Origin: Acephala macrosclerotiorum
Lineage: Eukaryota; Ascomycota; Leotiomycetes; Helotiales; Mollisiaceae
DNA length: 21,525 bases
Assembly (NCBI GenBank): GCA_014904845.1
Contig: MU119747.1
Location: 1-21,525 of the forward strand
Direction of reading: 5' to 3'
A program made the position numbers and the translations under genes. The notes under the pieces were generated by a model. That model had not been told where the DNA came from and ran no database searches. It was given only the letters and a program-made list of their open reading frames with translations. Of the stretch, positions 20,780 through 21,525 are shown in pieces (position 1 is the stretch's first letter; each line of letters begins with the position of its first letter).

Positions 20780-21525
20780 CTAAAAAAATAATTTATTTTA
20801 ATTCGAAATACAACGTTTACAATTTTCGATTTATAAATTTATTTTAATAATAAAATTTTATTTTTAATCAATATTTATTTAATTATATCGAAATAATTAC
20901 TAATATTAATTTAAAAAAATTTATTAATACTATTAAATACGAATTTAAAAATACGCAATTTTATAATAAGTTTTTTAATTTCAAAATACTAATCGTAATA
21001 AATCGATATACGAATTTACACAAAAAAATTTTTAAAAATAAATAATTTGAAAAATATTAAAATCAAAAATCAAAATTGAATTAAAATAATTAGAATCGAA
21101 AATAAAAATCTATAAAAAAATTCTTTAAAAAACGAAATATTTCAATTACAACTTTATTAATTGTATTCAATATATAAAAAAAACGAATTATAAATATCGT
21201 TTAACGAAATATATTTATAAATATTTATATTATTAAATTTTTATTTAAATCGAGATTATTAAATTTGATATTTATAGTCTCTACAAACGATAATAAAACA
21301 AAAAATAATAATTAAAATTGTAAAATCGATTAAAAGTACTAAATTAATTAAAAATGTAATATATTTAATAATAAATTGAACGTTAAAAATAATAATAAAT
21401 TTTGAAAAAAAAGTAATAATAATAGAAATAATAATAAAAAAAATAATAAATCGCAAAATTTAAATTTAAAAAAATATTTTATTAATAATAATATTATTTC
21501 TATTTTTATTTTTAATTTATCGTTT
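20780..21525. other. gene-free A+T-rich DNA
   Basis: No credible gene. A minus-strand frame at 21259-21456 is mostly ATT and TTT codons with a TTG start and is rejected. Nothing else is seen. Confidence 0.6.

Noticed and set aside
21259..21456. 65-codon minus-strand frame resembling a membrane protein
   Set aside because: It starts at TTG, consists largely of ATT and TTT codons from an AAT-type low-complexity tract, and reads on the G-poor strand. The hydrophobicity is a composition effect.
1..21525. RIP-type mutation (CpA to TpA) as the cause of the A+T richness
   Set aside because: CpA and TpG are still frequent in the C- and G-rich domains, so the classic RIP signature is not evident; retained CpG alone does not prove it.
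1..21525. tRNA genes suggested by recurrent TTCGAAT-like words
   Set aside because: The words are part of general CpG-centred palindromes; I found no matching acceptor and anticodon stems around those I checked.
1..21525. Bacterial promoters, ribosome binding sites and terminators
   Set aside because: TATAAT-like and T-rich strings occur everywhere at this composition, GGAGG-type sites are absent upstream of the frames, and the hairpins lack a consistent gene context.
1..21525. Reduced insect endosymbiont genome
   Set aside because: Such genomes are A+T-rich but densely coding with recognisable ribosomal and tRNA genes; this window has none.

Overview
This 21.5-kb window is close to gene-free, extremely A+T-rich DNA. 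Hand counts suggest roughly 10-15% G+C, with long poly-A/poly-T runs and AAT/ATT microsatellite-like tracts. I find no rRNA, no recognisable tRNA, no CRISPR array, no insertion sequence and no protein I can assign to a family. Open frames are short and rich in Ile, Phe, Asn, Lys and Tyr, as A+T-rich DNA gives by chance. At about 90% A+T a stop is expected about every 9 codons, so frames up to about 80 codons are unremarkable. Only the 124-codon frame at 5145-5519 and, marginally, the 97-codon frame at 9543-9836 exceed that. The character is eukaryotic non-coding DNA of an extremely A+T-rich genome. Intergenic DNA of anaerobic gut fungi would fit, but other A+T-rich protists, fungi or organelles are not excluded.

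Two genome-scale signatures stand out. (1) Much of the G and C sits in CpG steps: 17 CpG in 720 bases hand-counted, against 4-5 expected, with only 5 GpC. (2) The G and C outside CpG are strongly strand-biased in kilobase domains with fairly sharp switches. C-leaning domains on the + strand: about 1.1-4.2, 6.66-8.88, 10.08-12.78, 15.11-15.56 and 20.58-21.0 kb. G-leaning domains: about 0.3-1.08, 8.89-10.06, 12.96-15.06 and 16.6-18.1 kb. The most protein-like fragments tend to lie on the G-rich strand (minus in C domains, plus in G domains), which would fit old transcription units. The 6.66-12.78 kb stretch would then read minus, plus, minus, with a divergent boundary near 8.9 kb and a convergent one near 10.07 kb.

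Layout: 1-92 poly-A; 0.3-5.1 kb unresolved non-coding DNA with small decayed-looking frames and hairpins; 5145-5519 the longest open frame, preceded by a hairpin; 7.9-8.3 kb the best coding-like island (minus strand), next to an A22-T10-A24 block; 9543-9836 a Lys/Asn-rich plus frame; 10344-10511 a minus frame with two TGG Trp codons; 14929-15008 and 18281-18360 two 4 x 20-bp tandem arrays of related sequence in opposite orientation, enclosing 3.27 kb; 15.06-15.45 kb decayed minus-strand frames ending at a 42-bp interrupted palindrome; 16063-16260 a three-copy degenerate repeat; 18.4-21.5 kb nothing beyond composition. I see no set of genes that work together.
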